Shown one piece after another: positions 51,040 through 59,565 of a stretch of DNA of 64,000 nucleotides (the first letter of the stretch is position 1; each line of letters starts with the position of its first letter). The notes beneath the pieces are model-generated. The model saw only the letters and a list, made by a program, of their open reading frames with translations. It was not told the origin of the DNA and searched no databases. The stretch covers positions 124,001 through 188,000 of the forward strand of contig NZ_CAJPVG010000004.1 in the NCBI RefSeq assembly GCF_905397375.1, given 5' to 3'. The stretch is from Ralstonia mannitolilytica (lineage in GTDB: Bacteria > Pseudomonadota > Gammaproteobacteria > Burkholderiales > Burkholderiaceae). Made by a program: the position numbers and the translations under genes.

Positions 51040-51045
51040 TACAAT
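51040..51045 (+). promoter_or_regulatory. Candidate -10 box for dnaE, leaving almost no leader
   Basis: TACAAT lies only 6 bp before the dnaE ATG (51052). Transcription would start at or near the A of the ATG, and there is no Shine-Dalgarno. CTTTGC at 51018-51023 is a weak -35 at 16-bp spacing. Confidence 0.5.
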
Positions 51046-51051
51046 ACGCGG

Positions 51052-54000
51052 ATGAATTCGCCGCGCTTCGTCCACCTCCGTCTCCATTCCGAATACTCCG
51101 TCGTCGACGGCAACGTGCGCCTTGACGATGCCGTCAAGGCCGCGGCCAAGGACGGCATGGGCGCCCTCGCGCTGACGGACCTCGCCAATGCGTTCGGCCT
51201 CGTGCGCTTCTACAAGGAAGCGCGCGGCAAGGGCATCAAGCCCATCGTGGGCGCAGACGTGTGGATCACCAATCACGACGAGCGCGACAAGCCGAGCCGA
51301 TTGCTGCTGCTGGTGCGCAACAAGCAGGGTTATCTGAACCTGTGCCAGCTGCTGGCGCGCGCCTGGCTGTCCAACCAGCACCGTGGCCGCGCCGAAATCG
51401 CACCCGAGTGGTTCGACGAGCCTGGCGTGGAGGGCGCGCCGCTGGCCGGCGGCCTGCTGGCGCTGTCGGGCGCGATGGGCGGCGATATCGGCATGGCGCT
51501 GGCCAACGGCAACGAGGCGCTCGCGCGCAAGCTGGCAACGCACTGGTCGCGCGTGTTCCCGAACGCGTTCTACATCGAGTTGCAGCGCGCGGGCCACGCG
51601 GGCACCGAGGCCTACATCCAGCAGGCCGTGAAGCTGGCGGCGGCGATGCACCTGCCCGTGGTTGCCACGCACCCGGTGCAGTTCATGACGCCGGACGACT
51701 TCACCGCGCACGAGGCGCGCGTCTGCATTGCCGAGGGCGACCTGCTGGCCAACCCGCGCCGCGCGCGTCGCTTCACGACCGACCAGTATTTCAAGACGCA
51801 GGACGAGATGTGCGAGCTGTTTGCCGACATCCCGTCTGCGCTTGCCAATGCGGTGCAGATCGCGCAGCGCTGCAACCTCACGCTCGAGCTGGGCAAGCCC
51901 AAGTTGCCGCGGTTCCCGACGCCCGACGGCATGTCGCTGGACGACTACCTCGTCCAACTGGCCAAGGAAGGGCTGGAGAAGCGGCTGGAGGTGCTGTTCC
52001 CCGACGAGGCCGTGCGCGAATCGAAGCGGCCCGAGTACTACGCCCGCCTGGAATTCGAGACCGGCACCATCATCAAGATGGGCTTCCCGGGCTACTTCCT
52101 GATCGTGGCCGACTTCATCAACTGGGCCAAGAACAACGGCGTGCCGGTGGGACCGGGCCGCGGCTCGGGTGCCGGCTCGCTGGTGGCCTATGCGTTGGGC
52201 ATTACCGACCTCGACCCGCTCAAGTACAACCTGCTGTTCGAGCGCTTCCTGAACCCGGAACGCGTGTCGATGCCCGACTTCGACATCGACTTCTGCCAGC
52301 ACGGCCGCGACCGCGTCATCCAGTACGTGAAGGAGAAGTACGGCAAGGACGCCGTCTCGCAGATCGCCACCTTCGGCACCATGGCGGCCAAGGCTGCCGT
52401 GCGCGACGTGGGCCGCGTGCTCGACCTCGGCTACAACTTCGTCGATGGGGTCGCCAAGCTGATCCCGTTCAAGCCGGGCAAGCTTGTCACCATCGAAGAG
52501 GCCAAGAAAGAAGAACCGCTGCTGGCGGAGCGCGAAGCCAACGAAGAAGAGGTCAAGCAGCTGCTGGAGCTCGCGCAGCGCGTGGAAGGCATGACGCGTA
52601 ACGTCGGCATGCATGCAGGCGGCGTGCTGATCGCTCCCGGCAAGCTGACCGACTTCTGTCCGCTTTACACGCAGGGCGGTGAAGACGCCGGCGTCGTGAG
52701 CCAGTACGACAAGGACGACGTGGAAGCTGTCGGCCTGGTGAAGTTCGACTTCCTGGGCCTGACCACGCTGACCATCCTCGACTGGGCCGAGCGCTATATC
52801 CGCATGCTCGACCCGTCCAAGGCGGACTGGAATTGCAGCCAGATTCCGCTGAACGACAAGGCGGCGTTCGACATCCTGAAGACGGCCAACACGGTGGCGG
52901 TGTTCCAGCTGGAAAGCCGCGGCATGCAGGGCATGCTGAAGGACGCCAAGCCCGACCGCTTTGAAGACATCATCGCCCTGGTGGCGCTGTATCGCCCGGG
53001 CCCGATGGACCTGATCCCGAGCTTCTGCGCCCGCAAGCACGGTCGCGAGAAGGTCGAGTACCCCGACCCGCGCGTCGAGCCGGTGCTCAAGGAGACCTAC
53101 GGCATCATGGTCTACCAGGAGCAGGTGATGCAGATGGCGCAGATCGTGGGCGGATACTCGCTCGGCGGCGCCGACCTGCTGCGCCGTGCGATGGGCAAGA
53201 AGAAGCCCGAAGAGATGGCGCAGCACCGCGAGTTGTTCCGCGCGGGCGCAGCCAAGGACGGGCTCTCCACCGAAAAGGCCGACGAGATCTTCGACCTGAT
53301 GGAGAAGTTCGCCGGCTACGGTTTCAACAAATCGCACGCGGCCGCGTATGCGCTGCTGGCGTACTACACCGCGTGGCTCAAGGCGCATCACCCGGCCGAA
53401 TTCATGGCGGCCAACATGTCGCTCGCCATGGACGACACCGACAAGGTGAAGATCCTCTATGACGATGCGGTCGGCAAGAACGGTCTGAAGGTGCTGCCGC
53501 CCGACATCAACGCGAGCCAGTACCGCTTCACGCCGACCGACGCCAAGACCATCCGCTACGGCCTGGGCGGCATCAAGGGCAGCGGGCAGGGCGCAATCGA
53601 AGACATCCTGCGCGCGCGCGAAGACGGCCCGTTCAAGGATCTGTTCGACTTCTGCGAGCGTGTGGATCGCCGCCAGGTCAATCGCCGCACCATCGAAGCG
53701 CTGGTGCGCGCCGGCGCCTTCGACAGCCTCAACGACAATCGCGCGCAGCTGCTCGCCTCGATCGGCCTGGCCATGGAAGCCGCCGAACAGAAGGCTGCCG
53801 CCGCCAATCAGGTCTCGCTGTTCGACCTGATGGGCAGCGACGACGCCGAGCAGCATCGGCCCGAACTCGTCGACGAACCGGCGTGGACGACCAAGCGCAA
53901 GCTGCAGGAAGAAAAGCAGGCGCTCGGCTTCTATCTCTCTGGGCACCTCTTCGACGAGTACCGCGACGAGGTGCGCCGTTTTGCACGTACGACGCTGGCC

Positions 54001-54570
54001 GATCTCGCCCGCGAGGTGACCGACAAGGGCAGCGGTGGCGGCTACGGCAACCGCGATGCGCGCAACAAGACCGTGGCCGGCGTGATCGTCGGCCTGCGCA
54101 CGCAGATGACGCAGCGCGGCAAGATGCTGATCGTCATGCTCGACGACGGCTCGGCCAGCGAAGCGACCGAGGTGACGGTCTTCAACGAAGTCTACGAAGC
54201 CAATCGCGCACTGTTCAAGGAAGACGAAGTGCTGATCGTGCAGGGCAGCGCGCGTCACGACATGTTCACGGGGGGCGTGCGCGTGACGGCCGAGACCGTG
54301 ATGGATCTGACCCAGGCGCGTGCGAAGTTCGCGCGGGCGATCCGCCTGTCGATGAACGGCGATTCCACGGCCGCCAGGCTGCGCGACCTGCTGACGCCGC
54401 ACGTGGCGGCCGACGGCAACGGCGTGTCGGTGCGCATCAGCTACGTGTGCGAGCAGGCGCGCTGCGAAGCGGTGCTCGGAGATGCATGGCGCATCGTCCC
54501 CAGCGAGGATGCGATCGCCGCCTTGCGCCAGGCGTTGGCGGCGGAGAACGTGGCAACGCTCTACGAGTAG
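51052..54570 (+). CDS. dnaE: DNA polymerase III alpha subunit
   Basis: Catalytic subunit of the replicative polymerase, 1172 residues (E. coli 1160). N-terminal PHP domain starts MNSPRFVHLRLHSEYSVVDG, closely matching the E. coli start, so the ATG at 51052 is secure. The C-family polymerase active site is visible as PGRGSGAGSLVAYALGITDL (20 residues, about 365-384) and PDFDIDFC, with the catalytic Asp pair. HAGGVLIAPG, the thumb/fingers regions, the helix-hairpin-helix area (GAFDSLNDNR) and an OB-fold near 1000 (VAGVIVGLRTQMTQRGKMLIVMLDD, split) follow. It seems to lack a ribosome-binding site. Lipopolysaccharide genes follow on the same strand. Confidence 0.97.
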   Translation: MNSPRFVHLRLHSEYSVVDGNVRLDDAVKAAAKDGMGALALTDLANAFGLVRFYKEARGKGIKPIVGADVWITNHDERDKPSRLLLLVRNKQGYLNLCQLLARAWLSNQHRGRAEIAPEWFDEPGVEGAPLAGGLLALSGAMGGDIGMALANGNEALARKLATHWSRVFPNAFYIELQRAGHAGTEAYIQQAVKLAAAMHLPVVATHPVQFMTPDDFTAHEARVCIAEGDLLANPRRARRFTTDQYFKTQDEMCELFADIPSALANAVQIAQRCNLTLELGKPKLPRFPTPDGMSLDDYLVQLAKEGLEKRLEVLFPDEAVRESKRPEYYARLEFETGTIIKMGFPGYFLIVADFINWAKNNGVPVGPGRGSGAGSLVAYALGITDLDPLKYNLLFERFLNPERVSMPDFDIDFCQHGRDRVIQYVKEKYGKDAVSQIATFGTMAAKAAVRDVGRVLDLGYNFVDGVAKLIPFKPGKLVTIEEAKKEEPLLAEREANEEEVKQLLELAQRVEGMTRNVGMHAGGVLIAPGKLTDFCPLYTQGGEDAGVVSQYDKDDVEAVGLVKFDFLGLTTLTILDWAERYIRMLDPSKADWNCSQIPLNDKAAFDILKTANTVAVFQLESRGMQGMLKDAKPDRFEDIIALVALYRPGPMDLIPSFCARKHGREKVEYPDPRVEPVLKETYGIMVYQEQVMQMAQIVGGYSLGGADLLRRAMGKKKPEEMAQHRELFRAGAAKDGLSTEKADEIFDLMEKFAGYGFNKSHAAAYALLAYYTAWLKAHHPAEFMAANMSLAMDDTDKVKILYDDAVGKNGLKVLPPDINASQYRFTPTDAKTIRYGLGGIKGSGQGAIEDILRAREDGPFKDLFDFCERVDRRQVNRRTIEALVRAGAFDSLNDNRAQLLASIGLAMEAAEQKAAAANQVSLFDLMGSDDAEQHRPELVDEPAWTTKRKLQEEKQALGFYLSGHLFDEYRDEVRRFARTTLADLAREVTDKGSGGGYGNRDARNKTVAGVIVGLRTQMTQRGKMLIVMLDDGSASEATEVTVFNEVYEANRALFKEDEVLIVQGSARHDMFTGGVRVTAETVMDLTQARAKFARAIRLSMNGDSTAARLRDLLTPHVAADGNGVSVRISYVCEQARCEAVLGDAWRIVPSEDAIAALRQALAAENVATLYE

Positions 54571-54652
54571 TCCGGAGATGGCGCGCGGGGGCGCCATCGG
54601 GGGGACGCACCCCCGCACGACTGCACTTCACACAATTACGACGACAACTTCC

Positions 54653-55720
54653 ATGAACGTTGGAATCTCGTGCAACGCGCTGGGCTACAGCGGCGGCAGT
54701 GAGCGCTATGCGATGGATCTGGTTCGCGGGTTGCACGAGCGCGCCATCCGTCCCGTGTTCTTCGCCAAGATGGTCGACAAGGCCATTCCCGAGTATCACC
54801 AGGTCAAGGCGGTCGCCTTGCCCACGCGCAAGCTGCCGGGCAAGCTGAACGACCACGCCTTCGGCTGGCTGGTGCGCCATCTGGCCAAACGCGAACACGT
54901 CGACCTGATGATCGGCTGCAACCGCACGGGCGCGTCTGACATTGCCATCTGCGGCGGCACGCACATCGGTTATCTGAAGAGCTTTCCCAAGCCGGCCGCG
55001 TTCTGGGATCGCCAGCAGATCGCGCTGGAACGCCGCGACTACGTGCGTTCGCACGTCATCGTCGCGCATTCGCGCCTGATGGCGCAGGAGGTGCTCGATT
55101 ACTACGACATCCCCGAGGCCAAGGTGAAGACGGTGTACCCGCCGGTGAGCGAGGCAAAGTTCCGGCCTGTGGGCGAAGCGGAGCGCCAGCGCTTGCGCCA
55201 TGAGCTCGGGTTTGCCGAGGACCGCGTGACTTTCGTGTTCCCGTCGTCGAGCCACAAGCGCAAGGGGTATCCGCTGCTGGAAGCGTTCTTCTCCAAAACG
55301 AACCTGCCGGTGCAGCTCGTGGTGATCGGGCGGCCGGTGTCGTCGTCCTCGCCGAATATCCGGTATCTCGGCTATCGCAAGGACATCGAAAACGTCTACC
55401 GCGCGGCCGACTACACGATCCTGGCCTCGCATTACGAGCCCTTCGGACTGATCGGCGTGGAGTCCGTGCTCTGCGGCACGCCCGCAGTGTTGGCGAGCAA
55501 CATCGCCTGCACCGAGGTGATTTCCGACGAAGGCGCACCGACCTTCGACGTGAACGATCCTGCCACGCTCGCGCGCACAATCGAAGCCGCCGTTGCACGT
55601 GCGCAGGCCGGCCAGGCACGTCTTGCGCACCCGCGCGAGCACTTGCGCTACGACCCGGGGGTCGCCGCGCATATCGATGCCTTGCTGGCCCTGGCTCCCC
55701 ACGCGGAGACCGACCGATGA
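54653..55720 (+). CDS. Glycosyltransferase family 4 (lipopolysaccharide core/O-chain type)
   Basis: A GT-B retaining glycosyltransferase of 355 residues. Start ATG 54653 (MNVGISCNALGYSGGSERYAMDLVRGL, split). The N-terminal domain carries GGSERYA. The C-terminal nucleotide-sugar domain holds FPSSSHKRKGYPLL and the E-x7-E motif in SHYEPFGLIGVESVLCGTPAV (catalytic Glu pair). It probably adds a hexose or heptose during lipopolysaccharide core assembly at the inner membrane. Its stop overlaps the O-antigen ligase start by 4 nt (ATGA at 55717-55720). Donor and acceptor are not predictable. Confidence 0.9.
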   Translation: MNVGISCNALGYSGGSERYAMDLVRGLHERAIRPVFFAKMVDKAIPEYHQVKAVALPTRKLPGKLNDHAFGWLVRHLAKREHVDLMIGCNRTGASDIAICGGTHIGYLKSFPKPAAFWDRQQIALERRDYVRSHVIVAHSRLMAQEVLDYYDIPEAKVKTVYPPVSEAKFRPVGEAERQRLRHELGFAEDRVTFVFPSSSHKRKGYPLLEAFFSKTNLPVQLVVIGRPVSSSSPNIRYLGYRKDIENVYRAADYTILASHYEPFGLIGVESVLCGTPAVLASNIACTEVISDEGAPTFDVNDPATLARTIEAAVARAQAGQARLAHPREHLRYDPGVAAHIDALLALAPHAETDR

Positions 55721-56997
55721 GCGCCGTGGTACGACGTGGCCGGACGCTGGTTCGCAGCGTGCCGGAGGTGCTGGCCGTGGTCGCGATCGCCATCCTGCCC
55801 GCCTTCATGCTGTCGGTGCGTGGCGCGGCCTTTCTCGCGTTTTCGCTGCTGCTGGCAGCCGCGCTGTGGTCGATGCTTGCGCCGCCCGCTGATGTGATGT
55901 CGCGCCTGCGCGCCATGTGGCGCGAGCACCGGTGGCTGATACTCGCAATGGCCGCCATGCCGACCGCCATGCTCATCAGTGCGCTGCTGAATCCGCAAGC
56001 GCCGCGCGGCGTTCCGTTTGCCTATGGAAGGCTCTGGTTGTTCGGGTTTGTACTGCTCGCGCTGCTGCAGCTGCGGCCAACACAGTTGCAGAGCGTGCAA
56101 TGGGGCTGCGTGGCCGGGGCATTGGCTTCAGTGGTCTGGGCGTATCTCGAACTGCGTAACGCCCGTCCGGATACGGTCGGCGCGTTTTCCAACGCCATCC
56201 CGTTCGGCAACCTGTCGCTGCTGATGGGGCTGTTTTCCCTCATCTCGATCGGCTGGTCGAAGGGCGATGGTTGGCCGCTGACGGTGCTGCGCCTCGCGGC
56301 GGGCGCGGCGGGGCTCTATGCGTCGTACCTGTCGCAGTCGCGCGGCGGCTGGATCGCGATTCCGGTGCTCCTGCTGATCGCCGTAGCGACGCTGCGGCAC
56401 GTGAGCTGGCGGAAGCGGGTGGCGGCCTTGCTACTGTTCTTCGCTGTGCTTGCCGCGGTCTGCGCGTCGTCGAGCCTCGTTCGCACGCGTTTTGATCAGG
56501 CCATGAACGACATTCGCGCCTATCAGGCCGGGCAACTCGACACCTCGGTCGGCATCCGGTTTCAACTGTGGAAAGCCGCAACCCTCATGTTGACCCGCCA
56601 CCCGGTTGCCGGCGTCGGTCGGGGCCGGTTTGAGCCCACGCTGAAGGCGATGTCCCAGGAAGGCGTGATCACGCAGCAGGCCTCGGGCTTCGAGCATGCC
56701 CATAACGAGTTTCTATACAATGGCGCCACGCTCGGGGTACTCGGTCTTGGCGCGCTGCTGGCGTTGTACTTGGCGCCCGCCGCTTACTTCCTGCGCGCTG
56801 CACTGTGCGATGACCGCATCCTGCGCACCACCGGTGCGATGGGCCTCACGCTATGCGTGGGCTTCGTGCTCTTCGGGCTGACGGAGGTGATGTTCATCAT
56901 CGCGCAGACCGTGGTGTTCTATAGCGTCATGGCGGCCGTCTTTGCCGCGCATATTCACCGGCGCCGGCAGGAGCTTGGCGCCCATCCTGTCCTCTGA
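55717..56997 (+). CDS. O-antigen ligase-family membrane protein (WaaL-like)
   Basis: A 426-residue inner-membrane protein with about 10-12 hydrophobic segments and a large periplasmic loop, of the Wzy_C/O-antigen ligase family. The conserved periplasmic region contains SQSRGGWIAIP and HPVAGVGRGRFEPTLKAMSQ followed by FEHAHNEFLYNGATLGVLG, including the catalytic-type Arg and His of WaaL. WaaL joins O-polysaccharide from undecaprenyl diphosphate to lipid A-core at the periplasmic face. A Wzy polymerase cannot be excluded by sequence reading, but the setting among core glycosyltransferases and msbA favours ligase. Translationally coupled to the GT4 gene. Confidence 0.85.
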   Translation: MSAVVRRGRTLVRSVPEVLAVVAIAILPAFMLSVRGAAFLAFSLLLAAALWSMLAPPADVMSRLRAMWREHRWLILAMAAMPTAMLISALLNPQAPRGVPFAYGRLWLFGFVLLALLQLRPTQLQSVQWGCVAGALASVVWAYLELRNARPDTVGAFSNAIPFGNLSLLMGLFSLISIGWSKGDGWPLTVLRLAAGAAGLYASYLSQSRGGWIAIPVLLLIAVATLRHVSWRKRVAALLLFFAVLAAVCASSSLVRTRFDQAMNDIRAYQAGQLDTSVGIRFQLWKAATLMLTRHPVAGVGRGRFEPTLKAMSQEGVITQQASGFEHAHNEFLYNGATLGVLGLGALLALYLAPAAYFLRAALCDDRILRTTGAMGLTLCVGFVLFGLTEVMFIIAQTVVFYSVMAAVFAAHIHRRRQELGAHPVL

Positions 56998-57010
56998 GAT
57001 CGTCTTTCGC

Positions 57011-57784
57011 ATGCCTGCTTCCAACCGCGCCACGCTGGCCGTCATCATCGTTGCCAAGAATGAAGCCGCAGACATTGGTGACTGCATTCGCTCGGTGCGC
57101 GACTGGGCCGACGATGTGATCGTCTTCGACTCCGGCAGCACCGACGGCACGCAAGAGATCTGCCGCCAGTTGGGCGCGCGCGTATTCGAAACCGACTGGC
57201 CGGGCTATGGCGAACAGTCGAACCGCGCCTTGCGCGAGGCACGCACCGACTGGGTTCTTTCACTGGACGCCGATGAGCGCGTCAGCCCCGAACTGCGTGC
57301 GGAGATGATCGCCGTGCTCGAGTCGGGCAGCTCGCACACCGTGTATTCGATGCCGCGCAGTTCCAGCTTCTGCGGCCGGTTCATGAAGCACTCGGGCTGG
57401 TGGCCCGACCGCATCCGGCGCTTCTTCAAGCGCGAGAAGGTCACGTTCTTCGATGCGCCGGTGCACTCGCACCTGATTTTCGAGGGTACGGTCGGCGACT
57501 TCCGCTCGCCGATCATCCATTACTCCATTCCCGATCTAGAAGCGGCGCTCGACAAGGCCAACGATTATTCGACCGCCGGTGCCGCGGCGGCTTACGCCAA
57601 AGGCAAGCGTGCATCGCTGGGTAGCGCGATCGGCCACGGGCTGTGGGCGTTCATCCGCACGTACATCATCCAGCGCGGGTTCCTCGATGGGGCGGAGGGC
57701 TTCATGCTCGCCGTGTCGAACGCCGAGGGCACGTACTACCGCTATGTCAAGCTGATGATGCTGCATCGCCATGGCAAGCGCTGA
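57011..57784 (+). CDS. Glycosyltransferase family 2, WaaE/KdtX-like
   Basis: A 257-residue inverting GT-A enzyme. The start ATG 57011 gives MPASNRATLAVIIVAKNEAADIGDCIRSV (split). Motifs: VIVFDSGSTDGT (nucleotide binding), LSLDADERVS (DxD metal site), and the Trp-rich SGWWPDRIRRFFKRE typical of the WaaE/KdtX group that adds glucose to the inner core. The C-terminus has an amphipathic/aromatic segment (GFLDGAEGFMLAVSNAEGTYYRYVKLMML, split) for membrane association. The gene lies 13 bp after the ligase gene and overlaps the next gene by 14 bp. Confidence 0.88.
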   Translation: MPASNRATLAVIIVAKNEAADIGDCIRSVRDWADDVIVFDSGSTDGTQEICRQLGARVFETDWPGYGEQSNRALREARTDWVLSLDADERVSPELRAEMIAVLESGSSHTVYSMPRSSSFCGRFMKHSGWWPDRIRRFFKREKVTFFDAPVHSHLIFEGTVGDFRSPIIHYSIPDLEAALDKANDYSTAGAAAAYAKGKRASLGSAIGHGLWAFIRTYIIQRGFLDGAEGFMLAVSNAEGTYYRYVKLMMLHRHGKR

Positions 57785-58613
57785 GCGCCCGCGCCGCCTC
57801 GCCCTCGTTGTCACGACGTACAACCGGCCGGAGGCGCTCGCACGCGTGCTGGCCGGGTGCGCGGCGCAGACCGACACCGCATTCGATGTGATCGTCGCCG
57901 ATGACGGTTCGCGTGACGATACACGCGCGGCCGTGGAGGCGGCTGCCAAGACGGCGCCGTACCCGTTGCGCCACGTCTGGCACCCCGATGACGGCTTCCG
58001 CGCGGCGGAAATCCGCAACCGCGGTGTGCTGGCAACGGACGCGGACTACCTCGTCTTTCTCGACGGCGACTGCGTCCCGCGCCCCGACTTCGTGGCGCGT
58101 CATCGGGCATTGGCCGAGCCGGGCCGGTTCTTGTCCGGCAGCCGCATCCTGCTCGATGAGGAAATGACGCGTGAAGTTGTGGCCCACCAGATCGATATTC
58201 ATTTGAAGGACCGCGCGTACTGGTTCCGTGCGTGGCGCGCCGGCCGTATCAACAAGTTCCTGCCGTTGCTGGTGCCCGGCCTTCCCGCGCCGCGCACGTT
58301 CCGCGACACCAGCCTGCGTGGCATCAAGAGCTGCAACCTGGGCGTATGGCGCAGCGATTTCGAGCGCGTCAACGGCTTCGACCAGAGCTTCGTCGGCTGG
58401 GGTCACGAAGATGCGGACCTGGCAGTGCGGCTGTACAACGCCGGTGTGCGGCGCAAGCGCGGCTTCTGTGCGACGGAAGTGTTCCACCTCTGGCATCGCG
58501 AGCAGTCGCGCGAGCAGGAAAGCCCGAACTACCGCCGCATGATGGCGCGCAGGAACACCGATGTCATCCGTGCAGAATCGGGCTTGGCAGAGCTGCGTGA
58601 ACAGCGTGCCTGA
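57771..58613 (+). CDS. Glycosyltransferase family 2 with galactosyltransferase-like C-terminus
   Basis: A 280-residue GT-A enzyme. Motifs: LVVTTYNRPEALARVL, VIVADDGSRDDT, VFLDGDCVPRPDF (DxD), and the C-terminal acceptor motif FVGWGHEDADLAVRLYNAGVRR, as in chondroitin/galactosyl GT2 enzymes. It overlaps the WaaE-like gene by 14 nt, so the cluster GT4-waaL-GT2-GT2 is a tightly packed operon of four. It faces the GT25 gene tail-to-tail across a short hairpin. Sugar specificity is unknown. Confidence 0.88.
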   Translation: MASAERPRRLALVVTTYNRPEALARVLAGCAAQTDTAFDVIVADDGSRDDTRAAVEAAAKTAPYPLRHVWHPDDGFRAAEIRNRGVLATDADYLVFLDGDCVPRPDFVARHRALAEPGRFLSGSRILLDEEMTREVVAHQIDIHLKDRAYWFRAWRAGRINKFLPLLVPGLPAPRTFRDTSLRGIKSCNLGVWRSDFERVNGFDQSFVGWGHEDADLAVRLYNAGVRRKRGFCATEVFHLWHREQSREQESPNYRRMMARRNTDVIRAESGLAELREQRA

Positions 58614-58620
58614 CTGGCAG

Positions 58621-58646
58621 AGACCTGCGTCTACCAGGTCTTCTTC
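58621..58646. terminator. Hairpin at the convergent GT2/GT25 junction
   Basis: AGACCT (58621-58626) pairs with AGGTCT (58636-58641) over a 9-nt loop, followed by TCTTC. It begins 8 bp after the GT2 stop and overlaps the last codons of the GT25 gene. Confidence 0.4.
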
Positions 58647-59413
58647 TGCTTGGCCAGGCCCAGGAATGGCCGCACGAAGATCTGGTAGAGGAACTTGCGT
58701 ACCAGGATCTGGTGCAGGTGATGGCCGAGTCCAAGGCGATCATCGGCTTCGCGGCTCTTGATGGCGCGATCGGCTTCCAGGTTGGAGCCGCTGTCGAAGT
58801 TCTGCACGCCAATCACGTACGGCACCACCGCGCGCATCTGCACGATGCCTTCACGCTCGAACTTGTACCAGTAGTCGGCGGCAAGCCAGACGGGATAGAG
58901 CTGCTCGACCATGCGCCTTGCCGCCGCCCGCGTGACGAAGTAGCCGTGCGCGAGCCACTGGTAGTTCGCGAGCTTCACCACGTCGTGATGCGCCGTCAGC
59001 GGCCTCGCGCTCCGCTTGTAGTAACGATCGATGTGGGTGAGAAGCGTCACGACCGGCTCGTCGGGCGAGACCTGCTGCGCCAGCGCGTCAAGTACGGCAG
59101 GAACATCGGCGCCGAGCTTTGCGTCGTCTTCGAGGATGAGGGCGTGCGGCAGGTCTTGCTCCAGCATCGCGCGGTAGACGCCGAGGTGGCTCAACGCGCA
59201 GCCGACTTCCCCGACGGTCAGCTCGCGGCTTTGCGCGAGGGCGCGGGCATGATCGTACTGGCGTGCCAGTTCTTCGGGCGGAAGTGCCTTCCCGTACACC
59301 CCCGGAAAGCGGGTATGCGGCAAGCCGAGTGCGTCGAGCTGACGCTCCAGTGCCTCGCGGCGCCCTACGTCGTGATCGAGGTTGATGAAAAACGTGGGGA
59401 CGCGCGAAGTCAT
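58631..59413 (-). CDS. Glycosyltransferase family 25 (lipopolysaccharide type)
   Basis: A 260-residue GT25 enzyme (LgtB/Lex-1 fold), typically a beta-galactosyltransferase of lipooligosaccharide. Family blocks: VPTFFINLDHDVGRREALE (about 5-23), FPGVYGK, VGEVGCALSHLGVYRAML and the acidic LPHALILEDDAKL. The second half contains LAHGYFVTRAAARRMVEQLYP. It is the only minus-strand gene within the lipopolysaccharide block, divergent from msbA (starts 152 bp apart). Confidence 0.9.
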   Translation of the reverse strand: MTSRVPTFFINLDHDVGRREALERQLDALGLPHTRFPGVYGKALPPEELARQYDHARALAQSRELTVGEVGCALSHLGVYRAMLEQDLPHALILEDDAKLGADVPAVLDALAQQVSPDEPVVTLLTHIDRYYKRSARPLTAHHDVVKLANYQWLAHGYFVTRAAARRMVEQLYPVWLAADYWYKFEREGIVQMRAVVPYVIGVQNFDSGSNLEADRAIKSREADDRLGLGHHLHQILVRKFLYQIFVRPFLGLAKQKKTW

Positions 59414-59459
59414 GCGGAAAGGGCTGGTGCCAAGCTGGGCCGGGGTGGTCGATTGCCGC

Positions 59460-59465
59460 TAAAAT
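59460..59465 (+). promoter_or_regulatory. Candidate -10 box for msbA
   Basis: TAAAAT with GCCGG directly after it, about 100 bp before the GTG used for msbA. The surrounding bases (TTGCCG-C before the box) are nearly the same as before xseB. Confidence 0.4.
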
Positions 59466-59565
59466 GCCGGGTCGCCTCGCTGCCGGATGGCAGTGCGGGC
59501 GGCGCATCTTGCCGGCAGCCAGGTCGCAATGCGATGCAAGCTGCCCACCCACCTTTGAAAACGCC

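Noticed and set aside
50920..54618. 1232-codon minus-strand frame over dnaE
   Set aside because: Shadow; longer than dnaE itself but without any conserved motif.
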